Source: an uncultured Lachnospiraceae bacterium (GTDB taxonomy: Bacteria > Bacillota > Clostridia > Lachnospirales > Lachnospiraceae). From it: a stretch of 64,000 nt of DNA. The notes below the pieces were generated by a model. That model saw only the letters and a program-made list of their open reading frames with translations. It ran no database searches and had not been told where the DNA came from. The position numbers and the translations under genes were made by a program. Below are positions 25,912 to 35,010 of this stretch, one piece after another. The stretch covers positions 1 to 64,000 of the forward strand of contig CATOJY010000008.1 of the NCBI GenBank assembly GCA_951800685.1, given 5' to 3'. Every line of letters begins with the position of its first letter. Position 1 is the stretch's first letter.

Positions 25912-28900
25912 TCAGTGTTTCTTCTTCCTTTTCAACAGCCATACACAAATAAACAATCCCACCACAGTAATCGAAACAATATAGAAAGCATAATCGCCTA
26001 TATTCCCATCCTGTATGCAGACCGCAATCTCTGCTTCCGTTCCTTCTACCACAAAAAGATGATAAATGCCCATAAGCTCCGTATCCGCCTGCTGCCATAC
26101 CCCATCGCGCTTCACGTAGAGTGCAATGCCTTCCGTCTGCCCCTGGGGCGCCTGGTAGCGCATCTGGTGCTGCTCATTTCCGTCTGTTGGAATCGTGACC
26201 TGCCAGTACTCTGCCAGATTCTTAAGTGGTATGTCACGCCCGGCGCTGCCATCAATACCAGCAGTCTCTCCGCCGCCAACCTGCATTTCCTCCTCCTGCT
26301 TAAACATACCATCCACAAGAAGCACCGACTGGCCATTTCCCCGTGTCTGCTGGGAGTTAAGTGTCGTAAGATAGCGCACATATTCCGCCGTAATATCTTC
26401 ATCATACATAACTTCCGGAATCTCCCTGATATCCCAATCCGCATAGAATCCATCCTTCACAGGAATATTCGGATACCAATCGGAAGTGATCTTACTTCTA
26501 TAGGGACACTCGATCCGCTTAACTTCCTCTTCATCAGCATAAAAAACCACTGACATCATATGGAAACGGTTCGGAAGGCCTTCCACCGTAAGCAGCTCTT
26601 CATAACTAATTGGTTCCGCTTTACCGCTATAGCTGATGCGGTCAATCCCTGCGATCTCCTCCGACACAAAGTAATTATTCGCCACAGTCCCGCTACTGTC
26701 TGTTTCTCCCGCGATTGCACCATAGAAAGCCGTCGCATCCTGCACCCGCACCATGGCACAGCAATTCTCCATACTTGACCCGGACCCAGAAATTCCCGCC
26801 ACATATTCTTCCCCGGACACCGTACATTTCGCGTACCCGTTCATGATATATGACACCGATTTCCCCGCAATACCTCCTACATAATTTCCTGCCGTACTAT
26901 TGATCCTGCCATAATTTTCACACCGCAGAATCGTTCCCATCTCCTGCTGCCCTGATATGCCGCCCACATAACTTTTCTGCGCAGTTATAGTACCTTCGTT
27001 AATATTATGGCGTAAGACACATTTGGTCAGAAGAGTAGCGTTCCATCTGGCATTCTCGATTCCTGTCACATCCCCTTCCAGGTCAAAATCATACTCGATC
27101 GCCATCGTCCCTGTAATGCCCGCTATATTCAGGTCTCCTCTCACCGTCCCCCTGTTCGTACAGTCAGCGATTGTCGCATCCGTGCTGCTCTCTGCATCCT
27201 CCTTGGAATTGTCCTCATAGATTGTAGAGTAATCCATATCCAGAACACCGTCTATAGCATCCGTATACAGCCGCATGATTACGCTGAACTGGTCGTTAAT
27301 GTCCGTAAGATCAGCTAACATGATATCGTTGGTTGAGGACATCTCGTCATTCAGCTTCCCCATATTCTCAGACAGCCCCTGCAGATTGGCATTCAGACTG
27401 TTTGCCTTAGAGCGGTAATCGCTTCCAAGCTCTGGCAGCTGGAGATCCGGCATCCCATTGACTGTCTGAAAAATATTTCCAGCTTCTCTTCCAACAGACT
27501 CCAGATTTTCCATGGCGTTATCAACCGAACCTGCTGCGCTCTCTAACCGCTTCCGTGCCTCCTGAGACATCTCTGCCCCGGCTTTCAGGGCAAGCTCAGA
27601 CATGATCTGCAGGTACTCTTTCATATCCTGCTGATAGCCTGGAGACGACGGGTGCGCCGCCTTATATTTTTCATCCGCATAAGCTGCCGCATCTGCCTCT
27701 ATTTGGGCTGCATTGGAAGCTTCTGTCATCTCCTTGGATACGTCTGTGAGCAGCTTTCTGTCCAGTTCTCCTTGTGCCCCCTCCCTCTGTGGAAAGTCTG
27801 TCTGCTTTTCTACACCGTCCGCCTCCAGACGATTATGTACCCAGCCTGTCACTTCCATATAGTCTTCATAAGTACGTCCGGCATTCCATCCTGTCCAGTC
27901 AGTCCGTACCTCCTCTCCAAAACAAGGCCGTAAGTCCTTTACGCTGGCCTGGTCAGTGCCTCTTACATCGTCACCAGAATCTGTATCCTTTCTGTTTGTC
28001 TCGTTATCACTGCCATTCTCTTTCTCTTCTATACTGCTGCCTTCTGTATCTGCTCCATTACTAGCGTCATCTCTCTCCGTGCCATTGCTCTGGCCGCCTG
28101 CCGCTCCAGTGCCTGGCTGATGCCCGCCTTCTGTGCCGCCCTCCGTCTCTCCGCTGTCTGTCTGGCTTCCGCTTTCTGCCTTGCCGTCCGTCTGCCCGCT
28201 GCCGGTCCGGTTTCCGTCTTCTTCCTCCTCGCTCGTCTGAGAACCGCCTTCTGTGCCGCCCACTGCTGTTTTGCCGCCCGATCCGGCTTCTGCTTCTTCT
28301 TTCGAAGGCTGTACACTTACATACAGGGAAAATCCCTCGTCCCGCGTATATCCATAAGCCGGGTCCGACCTCACTTTATCAATATAGTAATGCCGATACG
28401 CCTCTATTACTTCCGCGTAATCCTCCGCATACTCCTCCGATGCATTTTCCAGCGCGTTCCTTGCTTCCTCGTATCTTTTCTTTTCCTCCTCAGACATATA
28501 TTGATAGACATCCAGCGCTTCTACGGTAGCTCCAAATTCTTTGGCAGCATCTCTCGCATTCCCGGCCGCATTCTGCGTCTGATTAATAAAACCGCCATCT
28601 TTTCCAGCCTCCTCCATGACATAGTCCACCCGTCCCAGCAAATCGTTGGTAGATCCGATCATACCGTCCGTCCATTCGATCGTCCTGTCAGCCAGGAACC
28701 CTGTGTCCTCCAAGGCTTTCTCTACGAAATCCTGGATCACTGTGAGTCTGGCCGAGACCATGTCAGACTCTGTACCCGCATCTTTCAGCATCTGTGCTGT
28801 CAGATCATGCAGTTTATCAATATTTTCTGACAGCTGGTACGCAATATCCTCGGACAGATCAATGGCTATATACGGCTCAGTCTGTCCAGCAATACCGCCC

Positions 28901-29997
28901 ACGTCCTTCCTTCCATAAACATTCCCTTCATTTTCACAGGCATATACATACCCTGACTGTCGTCCAACAATGCCGCCTGTGTTATAACCCACATGCTCAT
29001 ACCCTATTGTACCACTGTTACTGCAGTACTGTATAATCCCCGTCGATAAGCCGGCAATGCCGCCCGTATCAATGGTATTGTTCACTGCGGAAGCCTTATG
29101 GGATTTTTCTTCCTCCTTTTCAGTCTCCAGAAACCCTGCCGTATACTGTTCCAGATTGATGTCATCCAAAGACACCGGCTTATCTTCGTTAAAAATATTT
29201 ACGTCCGCTTCATTGGAGCAGCCTGCAATGTTACCTGTATTTTCTCCCACAAGACCGCCTGTATAATGTACTCCTGTCACTGTACCACGACTGGTACAGT
29301 CAAGCAGAATACCGCTCTGCTCGTTAAACCCTGTGATCCCGCCCACATAGTCATTGCCTTCTACAATTCCATCAAAGGTACATCCCAGGAGGATGCCGCT
29401 GTTATCCCCCACAAGGCCACCGACCACCATCGGTTTTCCACCTGGACACACGCGTCCCTCTACTCTGACATCTGTGATCACTGCCGATCGCTGTGTGTAA
29501 CAGAATAAACCTATATAAGATACAGAATCCCGAAGCGTCAGGCCGCTGATCGTATGTCCCTGTCCATCAAAATAACCGCCAAATGTAGGAATGGAAACAA
29601 AATCGCTTCCAGACAGATTGATATCGCTTGTCAAATATACCTTTTTATCTGCTGACCAGGTGTCCAGCCAGCAGTTTCTGGAAAACTCTTTCATATCCTC
29701 CACAGAGTCTATGTATATTTCCTCCCACTGCGCAGTCTCCTCCTCGTAGGCCGACAAGGCCTTATTGGCATCTTCTACCGATGTGATCTCCCCCGCATCC
29801 TCATCTGCTTGCTGTTCTACTACAGCATCGCTTTCCATCTTCCCCTTTGCTCCATTTATCCCAGTGTCTTCGTCCGCCACTTTCTCTTCCCCGGAGACTG
29901 TCTCCTCCTTCCTGTACTCCTCTCCCTCCACATCCAGCGTCGAAGTCACTACAATCAAGATCGCCAACGCCAGGGAAGCCGCTTTCTTCTTACACAT
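25912..29997 (-). CDS. giant GLUG-repeat, membrane-anchored surface protein
   Basis: A 1361-residue secreted protein. Residues 1-25 are a signal peptide (KKK then a hydrophobic run). GLUG-type repeats (about 140-375, units like 'YVGGITGFNEQSGILLDCTS') should form a beta-solenoid. A long helical region (385-560), a low-complexity Gly/Ser/Glu/Thr linker (565-685) and a second helical region (740-940) follow. A second GLUG block (about 950-1130) and a C-terminal domain then lead to one membrane helix (about 1335-1355) ending in KRKKKH. There is no LPXTG motif, so the anchor is a plain C-terminal helix. The start overlaps the exporter stop by 8 bases. Function unknown; adhesion or exporter accessory is inferred. 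Confidence 0.85.
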   Translation of the reverse strand: MCKKKAASLALAILIVVTSTLDVEGEEYRKEETVSGEEKVADEDTGINGAKGKMESDAVVEQQADEDAGEITSVEDANKALSAYEEETAQWEEIYIDSVEDMKEFSRNCWLDTWSADKKVYLTSDINLSGSDFVSIPTFGGYFDGQGHTISGLTLRDSVSYIGLFCYTQRSAVITDVRVEGRVCPGGKPMVVGGLVGDNSGILLGCTFDGIVEGNDYVGGITGFNEQSGILLDCTSRGTVTGVHYTGGLVGENTGNIAGCSNEADVNIFNEDKPVSLDDINLEQYTAGFLETEKEEEKSHKASAVNNTIDTGGIAGLSTGIIQYCSNSGTIGYEHVGYNTGGIVGRQSGYVYACENEGNVYGRKDVGGIAGQTEPYIAIDLSEDIAYQLSENIDKLHDLTAQMLKDAGTESDMVSARLTVIQDFVEKALEDTGFLADRTIEWTDGMIGSTNDLLGRVDYVMEEAGKDGGFINQTQNAAGNARDAAKEFGATVEALDVYQYMSEEEKKRYEEARNALENASEEYAEDYAEVIEAYRHYYIDKVRSDPAYGYTRDEGFSLYVSVQPSKEEAEAGSGGKTAVGGTEGGSQTSEEEEDGNRTGSGQTDGKAESGSQTDSGETEGGTEGGHQPGTGAAGGQSNGTERDDASNGADTEGSSIEEKENGSDNETNRKDTDSGDDVRGTDQASVKDLRPCFGEEVRTDWTGWNAGRTYEDYMEVTGWVHNRLEADGVEKQTDFPQREGAQGELDRKLLTDVSKEMTEASNAAQIEADAAAYADEKYKAAHPSSPGYQQDMKEYLQIMSELALKAGAEMSQEARKRLESAAGSVDNAMENLESVGREAGNIFQTVNGMPDLQLPELGSDYRSKANSLNANLQGLSENMGKLNDEMSSTNDIMLADLTDINDQFSVIMRLYTDAIDGVLDMDYSTIYEDNSKEDAESSTDATIADCTNRGTVRGDLNIAGITGTMAIEYDFDLEGDVTGIENARWNATLLTKCVLRHNINEGTITAQKSYVGGISGQQEMGTILRCENYGRINSTAGNYVGGIAGKSVSYIMNGYAKCTVSGEEYVAGISGSGSSMENCCAMVRVQDATAFYGAIAGETDSSGTVANNYFVSEEIAGIDRISYSGKAEPISYEELLTVEGLPNRFHMMSVVFYADEEEVKRIECPYRSKITSDWYPNIPVKDGFYADWDIREIPEVMYDEDITAEYVRYLTTLNSQQTRGNGQSVLLVDGMFKQEEEMQVGGGETAGIDGSAGRDIPLKNLAEYWQVTIPTDGNEQHQMRYQAPQGQTEGIALYVKRDGVWQQADTELMGIYHLFVVEGTEAEIAVCIQDGNIGDYAFYIVSITVVGLFICVWLLKRKKKH
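27943..28305 (-). repeat. low-complexity, degenerate repeat-coding segment
   Basis: This part of the surface-protein gene encodes the hydrophilic linker (residues about 565-685), built from loosely repeated Gly-Ser-Gln-Thr and Thr-Glu-Gly-Gly units. On the plus strand CCTTCTGTGCCGCC occurs twice (near 28130 and 28247). Such segments can change length by recombination. Confidence 0.5.
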
Positions 29998-32494
29998 ATT
30001 CCTCCACCTCCCTGCTCTGCAATTCCGATTTTACAGCCTCTGTCATGTTTCTATACTCTTCCTCTGTTAACTGCGTCACATCTCCCGCTTCCACGTAAGC
30101 GCTCACATTGCCCCGTACAATCGCGTTCATGGTGCCCGTCACAGTCCCCTCAATCCGACCGCGCACCAGTCCATCTACCTTGACCAGCCCTGCAGCATTC
30201 TTTGTACGGATTGGCATATTCATGACGAATGCGGTCTTCTCTATAATCGAATCTCCCACTAGAAGAATCTGTGGCAATACAAACATTGTAATAAAAATGG
30301 AGATCAGAGTTCCCCGCCCAAGACATTTGCCAATGCCAAAGATTGCCACATCCGACGTCAGTTTACCGATCAAGATCCCCGATACAGCCAGCATCGTGCC
30401 TGATGTAACGATCGTTGGGAAGGACAAATTCATCGTATCGATGATAGACTGTTTTCTCCCCATGGTTTTGCGCAGCTCCGTGTAGCGGCTTGCAATCACG
30501 ATCGCATAGTCGATATTCGCACCCATCTGGATTGAACTGACAATCAGATATCCCATAAAGAAAAGATTCTCGTGTGCCATCGCAGGCACCGAAAAATTAA
30601 TCCAGATGCTTCCCTGAATAACCGCAATCAAAAGCACTGGCATACCCGCTGACTTAAATGTAAACAAAAGCACCACTAACACCACCAGAATAGACACTAC
30701 ATTTACCACAATATTGTCCCGCGAAAAAGTTTTCTGCAGATCATACTGACTCACCGACTCCCCACAGACAATCACTTTCCCATCATAGTACTGTCCGGCG
30801 ATCGTATGCATCCTGTCCAGGAAGGCAAAGGTCTCCTCGCTCTCCTCCGGCAGTGTCAGATAAACCAGCATACGACTGTAATTCTCCCCCTGTAGTTGGT
30901 TCTTTGCAAAATTCATCTGCTTGTAGGCATCGTCCAGCATCTCCTGCAGTTCATCCTCCAGCGTCACATAACCCTCTTCCACCTCGTCATAGACAAACAG
31001 AAACATCTCAATCAAAGGCACCTGATAGTCTGCCAGGCCGTTCACTACCTTCGCATAATCCTCATCGCTGACCGCATAGGCCGCATAAACTAACTCCGCC
31101 ACTTCATAATCCAGATCGATCAGCTCCGAGAACTGCCGCGGCGTCAGTTTATCCGTCAAATGATATCCGTCAAGCGCCTCGATATTAGCAAGCCCCATTG
31201 TGTAATCCACCTCTGGACATGCATCCAGATCCTGCAGCAGCGCCTTTTCTTTCTCATAATCACCTGCTGGCACGATCAACGCTACCATGTTGGAATCCCC
31301 GAAATTATCCTCCTGCATCGCCTCCGCCTTCTGTACACGATTCTGCAGCGGCGGCGTAACCGTACTATAGCCAAACACGTATGGACAATTCTTAGAAATC
31401 ATATAAGCCGCCACGATCGCCACCAGAAAAAGAGGCGCCACGATATAACGTGACCTGTAAGCAAACCTGCCCACAAGCGGTATATCTGGAATAAAGTTCT
31501 TATGCTGCGTTTTCTCCATGAGATTAGAAAACAGCATAATTACACCTGGCATAAGCAGAAATACCGCACACAGGCTCAAAATGATCGCCTTAATCAGCAC
31601 AATTCCCATATCGGGTCCCATCTTGTACTGCATAAATGTCATTGCAACCAGACCGCCAATGGTCGTAAGAGAGCTGCCTGCGATCTCCGGGATCGCCTTG
31701 CTGAGCGCAATGATCACCGCCTCCCTGGCCGGCAGCGAGACATGTTCTTCCTTATAACGATTCAAGAAAATAACCGCATAATCCACAGACAACGCCAGCT
31801 GTAACACAATCGTGACAGAATTAGACACAAAAGAAATCGTGCCAAACAGAAAATTTGTGCCCATATTGATGATCGCGGCCGACAGGAATGTGATCAAAAG
31901 CACTGGTATCTCCGCATACGCCTGTGTCGTCAGAAGAAGCACTGACAGCACAACAATAGCGACCAATACCGTGATCGTGTTCATCTCCTGACCGATCAGT
32001 TCCGACTGCGTATCGCCCAGACTCGTAGTCAGATAATAATCGCAGCCGTCAAGCCGCTCCTTGAGCGCCTCCAGGGCTATCAGACAATCCTCTTCTTTCT
32101 CATCATAGTCAAACGTAATATTGTAAAAGGCGGAAGCATTGCTGTAATGTTCCTCTGTATCATCAAAATCTACGGAAAATATCCCCGGTGACTGCTCTAT
32201 CCGTTCACAGATCTCTTCCGCCTGCCTATAGGAAACATTCGCCACCATTACATTGCAGGTTCCATAGGTAATAAACTCTTCCTCCATCAAATCCAGACCT
32301 TGTCTGGTCTCTGTGCTTCCCGGCAAGTAGTGCGCCATGGAATTCTCCACCCCAACCCAATTCCTGGATATAGCCGAAAAAATAATCAGGAGACCAAAGA
32401 GCAGGAAGAAAAGATTTCTCTTATCTACAATAAACCCGCATATCTTCAGCATCGCCTGATTATCGCTTTTGTTCGTATTCAATTCTTTCCCCAT
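29990..32494 (-). CDS. MMPL/RND-family exporter
   Basis: An 834-residue efflux protein with the duplicated RND layout: membrane helix 1, a large external loop, and a six-helix bundle (about 185-375), then the same again (about 390-790). The 'SVDYAVIFLNRY' and 'NIDYAIVIASRY' segments are the paired central-helix motifs that include the proton-relay Asp. A hydrophilic C-terminal tail of about 60 residues is present. Such proteins export lipids, peptides or hydrophobic compounds. The ATG at 32494 is chosen over an in-frame TTG six bases upstream because GGAGG is 9 bases away. It is translationally coupled to the giant surface protein gene. Confidence 0.88.
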   Translation of the reverse strand: MGKELNTNKSDNQAMLKICGFIVDKRNLFFLLFGLLIIFSAISRNWVGVENSMAHYLPGSTETRQGLDLMEEEFITYGTCNVMVANVSYRQAEEICERIEQSPGIFSVDFDDTEEHYSNASAFYNITFDYDEKEEDCLIALEALKERLDGCDYYLTTSLGDTQSELIGQEMNTITVLVAIVVLSVLLLTTQAYAEIPVLLITFLSAAIINMGTNFLFGTISFVSNSVTIVLQLALSVDYAVIFLNRYKEEHVSLPAREAVIIALSKAIPEIAGSSLTTIGGLVAMTFMQYKMGPDMGIVLIKAIILSLCAVFLLMPGVIMLFSNLMEKTQHKNFIPDIPLVGRFAYRSRYIVAPLFLVAIVAAYMISKNCPYVFGYSTVTPPLQNRVQKAEAMQEDNFGDSNMVALIVPAGDYEKEKALLQDLDACPEVDYTMGLANIEALDGYHLTDKLTPRQFSELIDLDYEVAELVYAAYAVSDEDYAKVVNGLADYQVPLIEMFLFVYDEVEEGYVTLEDELQEMLDDAYKQMNFAKNQLQGENYSRMLVYLTLPEESEETFAFLDRMHTIAGQYYDGKVIVCGESVSQYDLQKTFSRDNIVVNVVSILVVLVVLLFTFKSAGMPVLLIAVIQGSIWINFSVPAMAHENLFFMGYLIVSSIQMGANIDYAIVIASRYTELRKTMGRKQSIIDTMNLSFPTIVTSGTMLAVSGILIGKLTSDVAIFGIGKCLGRGTLISIFITMFVLPQILLVGDSIIEKTAFVMNMPIRTKNAAGLVKVDGLVRGRIEGTVTGTMNAIVRGNVSAYVEAGDVTQLTEEEYRNMTEAVKSELQSREVEEYV

Positions 32495-32505
32495 ACACAA
32501 GCGCC

Positions 32506-32523
32506 TCCTTCACTTAAGAAGGA
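32506..32523 (-). promoter_or_regulatory. leader hairpin overlapping the exporter ribosome binding site
   Basis: TCCTTC/GAAGGA (32506-32511 and 32518-32523) forms a 6-bp stem that includes part of the GGAGG of the exporter gene. It could limit translation. Small, so tentative. Confidence 0.35.
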
Positions 32524-32552
32524 ATTATAGCACCGTGGAGAGGTGGTAGCAA
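32524..32552 (-). promoter_or_regulatory. sigma-A promoter of the exporter/surface-protein operon
   Basis: On the minus strand TTGCTA (32547-32552), a 17-base spacer and TATAAT (32524-32529), with TG one base before the minus-10. A strong promoter 30 bases upstream of the exporter start. Confidence 0.75.
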
Positions 32553-32581
32553 TGTTAATTGTGCCTTGAGAGCTATACAAT

Positions 32582-33610
32582 TTAAGTGTTTTGTATATAT
32601 TCGGCCAAGCTTTCCACGGTCCTTTGCATCCCCTCCCGCATATGCACCTGCGGTTTCCATCCAAGACCGGTAATCTTTTCCACATCCAGCAGCGCCTTTG
32701 TAGCGGTCGAATATCCCGCCTGCTCCACGGCATCCGGCAGATCATAGATCACTCTCACCCCATTGTCCTCTGCCAGCCACTCTGCTATGTTACGGAGTGT
32801 GACCTCCGACTCTACATCAGAAATATTATATGCTTGCCTACTCTCCCCTTTCAGCAATACTGTCAAGATTCCCATCGCCGCATCCATTGCATAGGTATAA
32901 GAATATAACTGTGTTCCGGCGCTTTTCAGCACAATATCCTCACCAGCAGCAGCCTTCTTGATAAACTGGGCTATTGCCTTCGAGTCTGACATAAGCATTG
33001 TCGGTCCATAGGTTCTGCTTAACCGCGGAATCACGAAATCCAGCCCGTACGTCTTGGCATAGGCATTACAAAGCGCCTCCCCTACCCGTTTGCTCTCCGG
33101 ATAACCTGCCCGCAGCGTATTACAGTCAATATAACCCAGGTAGTCCTCCTTACATCTATCCGTATCCCCACGGTTTTCACCATAAACCTCAACCGATGAG
33201 ACGAAACAGAAGCGCTCCGTCTGGTGTGAAACCGCATAATCCAACAGATTCTTCGTTCCAATCACATTGGAAGTGATCGTTCCGACTGCATCCTGGGAAT
33301 ATTGCAGCGGATGCGTATTGCTCGCCGCATGGACGATATAATCCACCTGTCCGCATTCTGGCAGCTTCGTGTTGACGTCACAGGGAAGGTAGCGAAATGC
33401 CTCCTGCGACCAGTATTCCTTAAGGCGCTGCCTGGCAGTCTCAGCATTCCGGCTAAGTGCAATGACATGCACCTGCTGGTCTATACTACAATTACGATTA
33501 TATTCCATCAACACCTCTACGATACATTTTCCGATCATACCGGTCGCACCGGATAGTAAGATCGTCTTACCGGCCAATCTCTCCCATGGTAAAACCTGTT
33601 CTGACTGCAT
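32582..33610 (-). CDS. NAD-dependent sugar epimerase/dehydratase (extended SDR)
   Basis: A 342-residue extended short-chain dehydrogenase/reductase. The NAD motif 'SGATGMIG' is at about 20-27. The catalytic Ser-Tyr-Lys set is visible as 'FVSSVEVYG' and 'YPESKRVGE'. It likely epimerises or dehydrates a nucleotide sugar for the glycan cluster upstream on the same strand; the sugar cannot be read out. It is the last gene of that cluster and the only clear sugar-nucleotide SDR in the window. Its base composition is closer to the G/C-richer left half than to the rest of the cluster. GGAGG lies 11 bases before the ATG. Confidence 0.85.
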   Translation of the reverse strand: MQSEQVLPWERLAGKTILLSGATGMIGKCIVEVLMEYNRNCSIDQQVHVIALSRNAETARQRLKEYWSQEAFRYLPCDVNTKLPECGQVDYIVHAASNTHPLQYSQDAVGTITSNVIGTKNLLDYAVSHQTERFCFVSSVEVYGENRGDTDRCKEDYLGYIDCNTLRAGYPESKRVGEALCNAYAKTYGLDFVIPRLSRTYGPTMLMSDSKAIAQFIKKAAAGEDIVLKSAGTQLYSYTYAMDAAMGILTVLLKGESRQAYNISDVESEVTLRNIAEWLAEDNGVRVIYDLPDAVEQAGYSTATKALLDVEKITGLGWKPQVHMREGMQRTVESLAEYIQNT

Positions 33611-33698
33611 CTTTTCACTCTCCTCCCGCCTCTATCATAGCCTTGCTGCCTACATCCAGCCATCGGGTTGCTCCGTTTTCGCAGGCAACACAGCGATC

Positions 33699-34934
33699 TC
33701 ATGTCAACCATATCTTACCTGCATATAAAGTCTTCCATTTGTCCCGATTTTTCAAAAAATATATTGTCGTCAAATTCTCCCCCAGATAACCTGCAAAACG
33801 ATCTGCACGCTCCCATCCACGTGGTGTTACCAGTTGCTCTGTTCGTTCTAATACTCGGAAAAGAAAGCTGCAGTAATCATCAAACACTGCAGACTTTGCA
33901 AGCAGCATATTAAAATTATAAAAAAACCGCTCTCCTGCCAAAATACTTTGCTCATAGGCTTTATAATACGCAGGCTCTAACTCCTTTAAAGCCCGTAACA
34001 AAGCATTCCAGTCCTCTCCCTTGACATAACGGCTGTGCTGCGTAGAAATATTCGGATAGTGGACCGTAGGATAGGGCAGTATAGCATCCCACTCCGCCTC
34101 ACGCTCTAGCAGCCTCTGCATCTGTTCCTCCTTAATATCAAAAAGACGCCTGTAATGACAGATACCCTTATACGAGGCACCGCTGTGCTTCCATGCATAA
34201 TAAGTCGCTGTCAGCTCACAGTAATTGCGGTTCTTAGCCGATATACTCTCACCATCATTGTCCCGCAAGTCGGCAATACTTTCTTCTGTCAGATCCGCAC
34301 CTACTTGAATAGGACGAATATAAGAAGGCAGCGCGAAATGATGCAGTAGAGGCCTGTCCATGTGCGATCTAGCCTGGTAAACGTGAACCGCGGATGTCAA
34401 GTACGGTTGTTCATATGCCATTGAGGCAGCCCATCCCTCGATTTCCTCCTCCATAAAAAAACGGTCCTGCTCCGCACCGTTGCCGCCATGCTTGCGTCCA
34501 GCCGCACTATAACCATGCGCTCCTGTATTGAAAGGCGAAAGGAATGCTGGCACAGTATTATGGCCTAATATGTCTGCATAATATGCCTCCATCAGCTTAT
34601 TTTCCCGCTCATTTGTAAGAAGAAAAATACGGTCGTCCTCTATCTGTAAGGCATGTAACGTTTCTACGATAGCCAAATGGTGCGCCTCCGGGGTCGCAAC
34701 AAGATATCTTTCAGGCAATCTGTGGCATAGTACTTGCGTCTTCCACTCCGATAAAGTTTTGACCGGAATTCCATTTATATCATATAGCCTGTCACAAGCA
34801 GACTCTGGATCAGAAACAAGAAAAAAAAGGGGCGTACAGCCATATAAAGCTTCAATAGCTGTGTATGCACTTGCCGCTACAATCCCGGCACCGTAAATGC
34901 AGAAAGAATGCTCTGATAAAGATTGTACTGGCAT
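33699..34934 (-). CDS. DUF4422 glycosyltransferase-like protein with N-terminal Rossmann-like module
   Basis: A 411-residue protein with two parts. Residues 10-105 are a Rossmann-like module starting 'SFCIYGAGIVAAS' with 'YDINGIPVKTLSEW' in the middle. Residues about 165-400 match DUF4422: 'NRNYCELTATYYAWKHS' and 'KGICHYRRLFDI' are characteristic. DUF4422 proteins occur in capsule and surface-glycan clusters and are thought to be glycosyltransferases; the donor is unknown. GGAGG precedes the ATG by 10 bases. Confidence 0.85.
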   Translation of the reverse strand: MPVQSLSEHSFCIYGAGIVAASAYTAIEALYGCTPLFFLVSDPESACDRLYDINGIPVKTLSEWKTQVLCHRLPERYLVATPEAHHLAIVETLHALQIEDDRIFLLTNERENKLMEAYYADILGHNTVPAFLSPFNTGAHGYSAAGRKHGGNGAEQDRFFMEEEIEGWAASMAYEQPYLTSAVHVYQARSHMDRPLLHHFALPSYIRPIQVGADLTEESIADLRDNDGESISAKNRNYCELTATYYAWKHSGASYKGICHYRRLFDIKEEQMQRLLEREAEWDAILPYPTVHYPNISTQHSRYVKGEDWNALLRALKELEPAYYKAYEQSILAGERFFYNFNMLLAKSAVFDDYCSFLFRVLERTEQLVTPRGWERADRFAGYLGENLTTIYFLKNRDKWKTLYAGKIWLT

Positions 34935-35010
34935 ACTCTATCGTCCTCCCTTGTATTCAGAAACAAGCATCATTATCCTCAGAATATCTGACAAAACTGA
35001 GTTCATTTCA

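Noticed and set aside
27943..28305. CRISPR or tandem-repeat array
   Set aside because: The repetition is a degenerate Gly/Ser/Thr/Glu-coding linker within one reading frame, not regularly spaced identical repeats.
28120..28830. 236-codon frame opposite the GLUG surface-protein gene
   Set aside because: Antisense to the low-complexity and helical coding region; no start signal and no recognisable domain.
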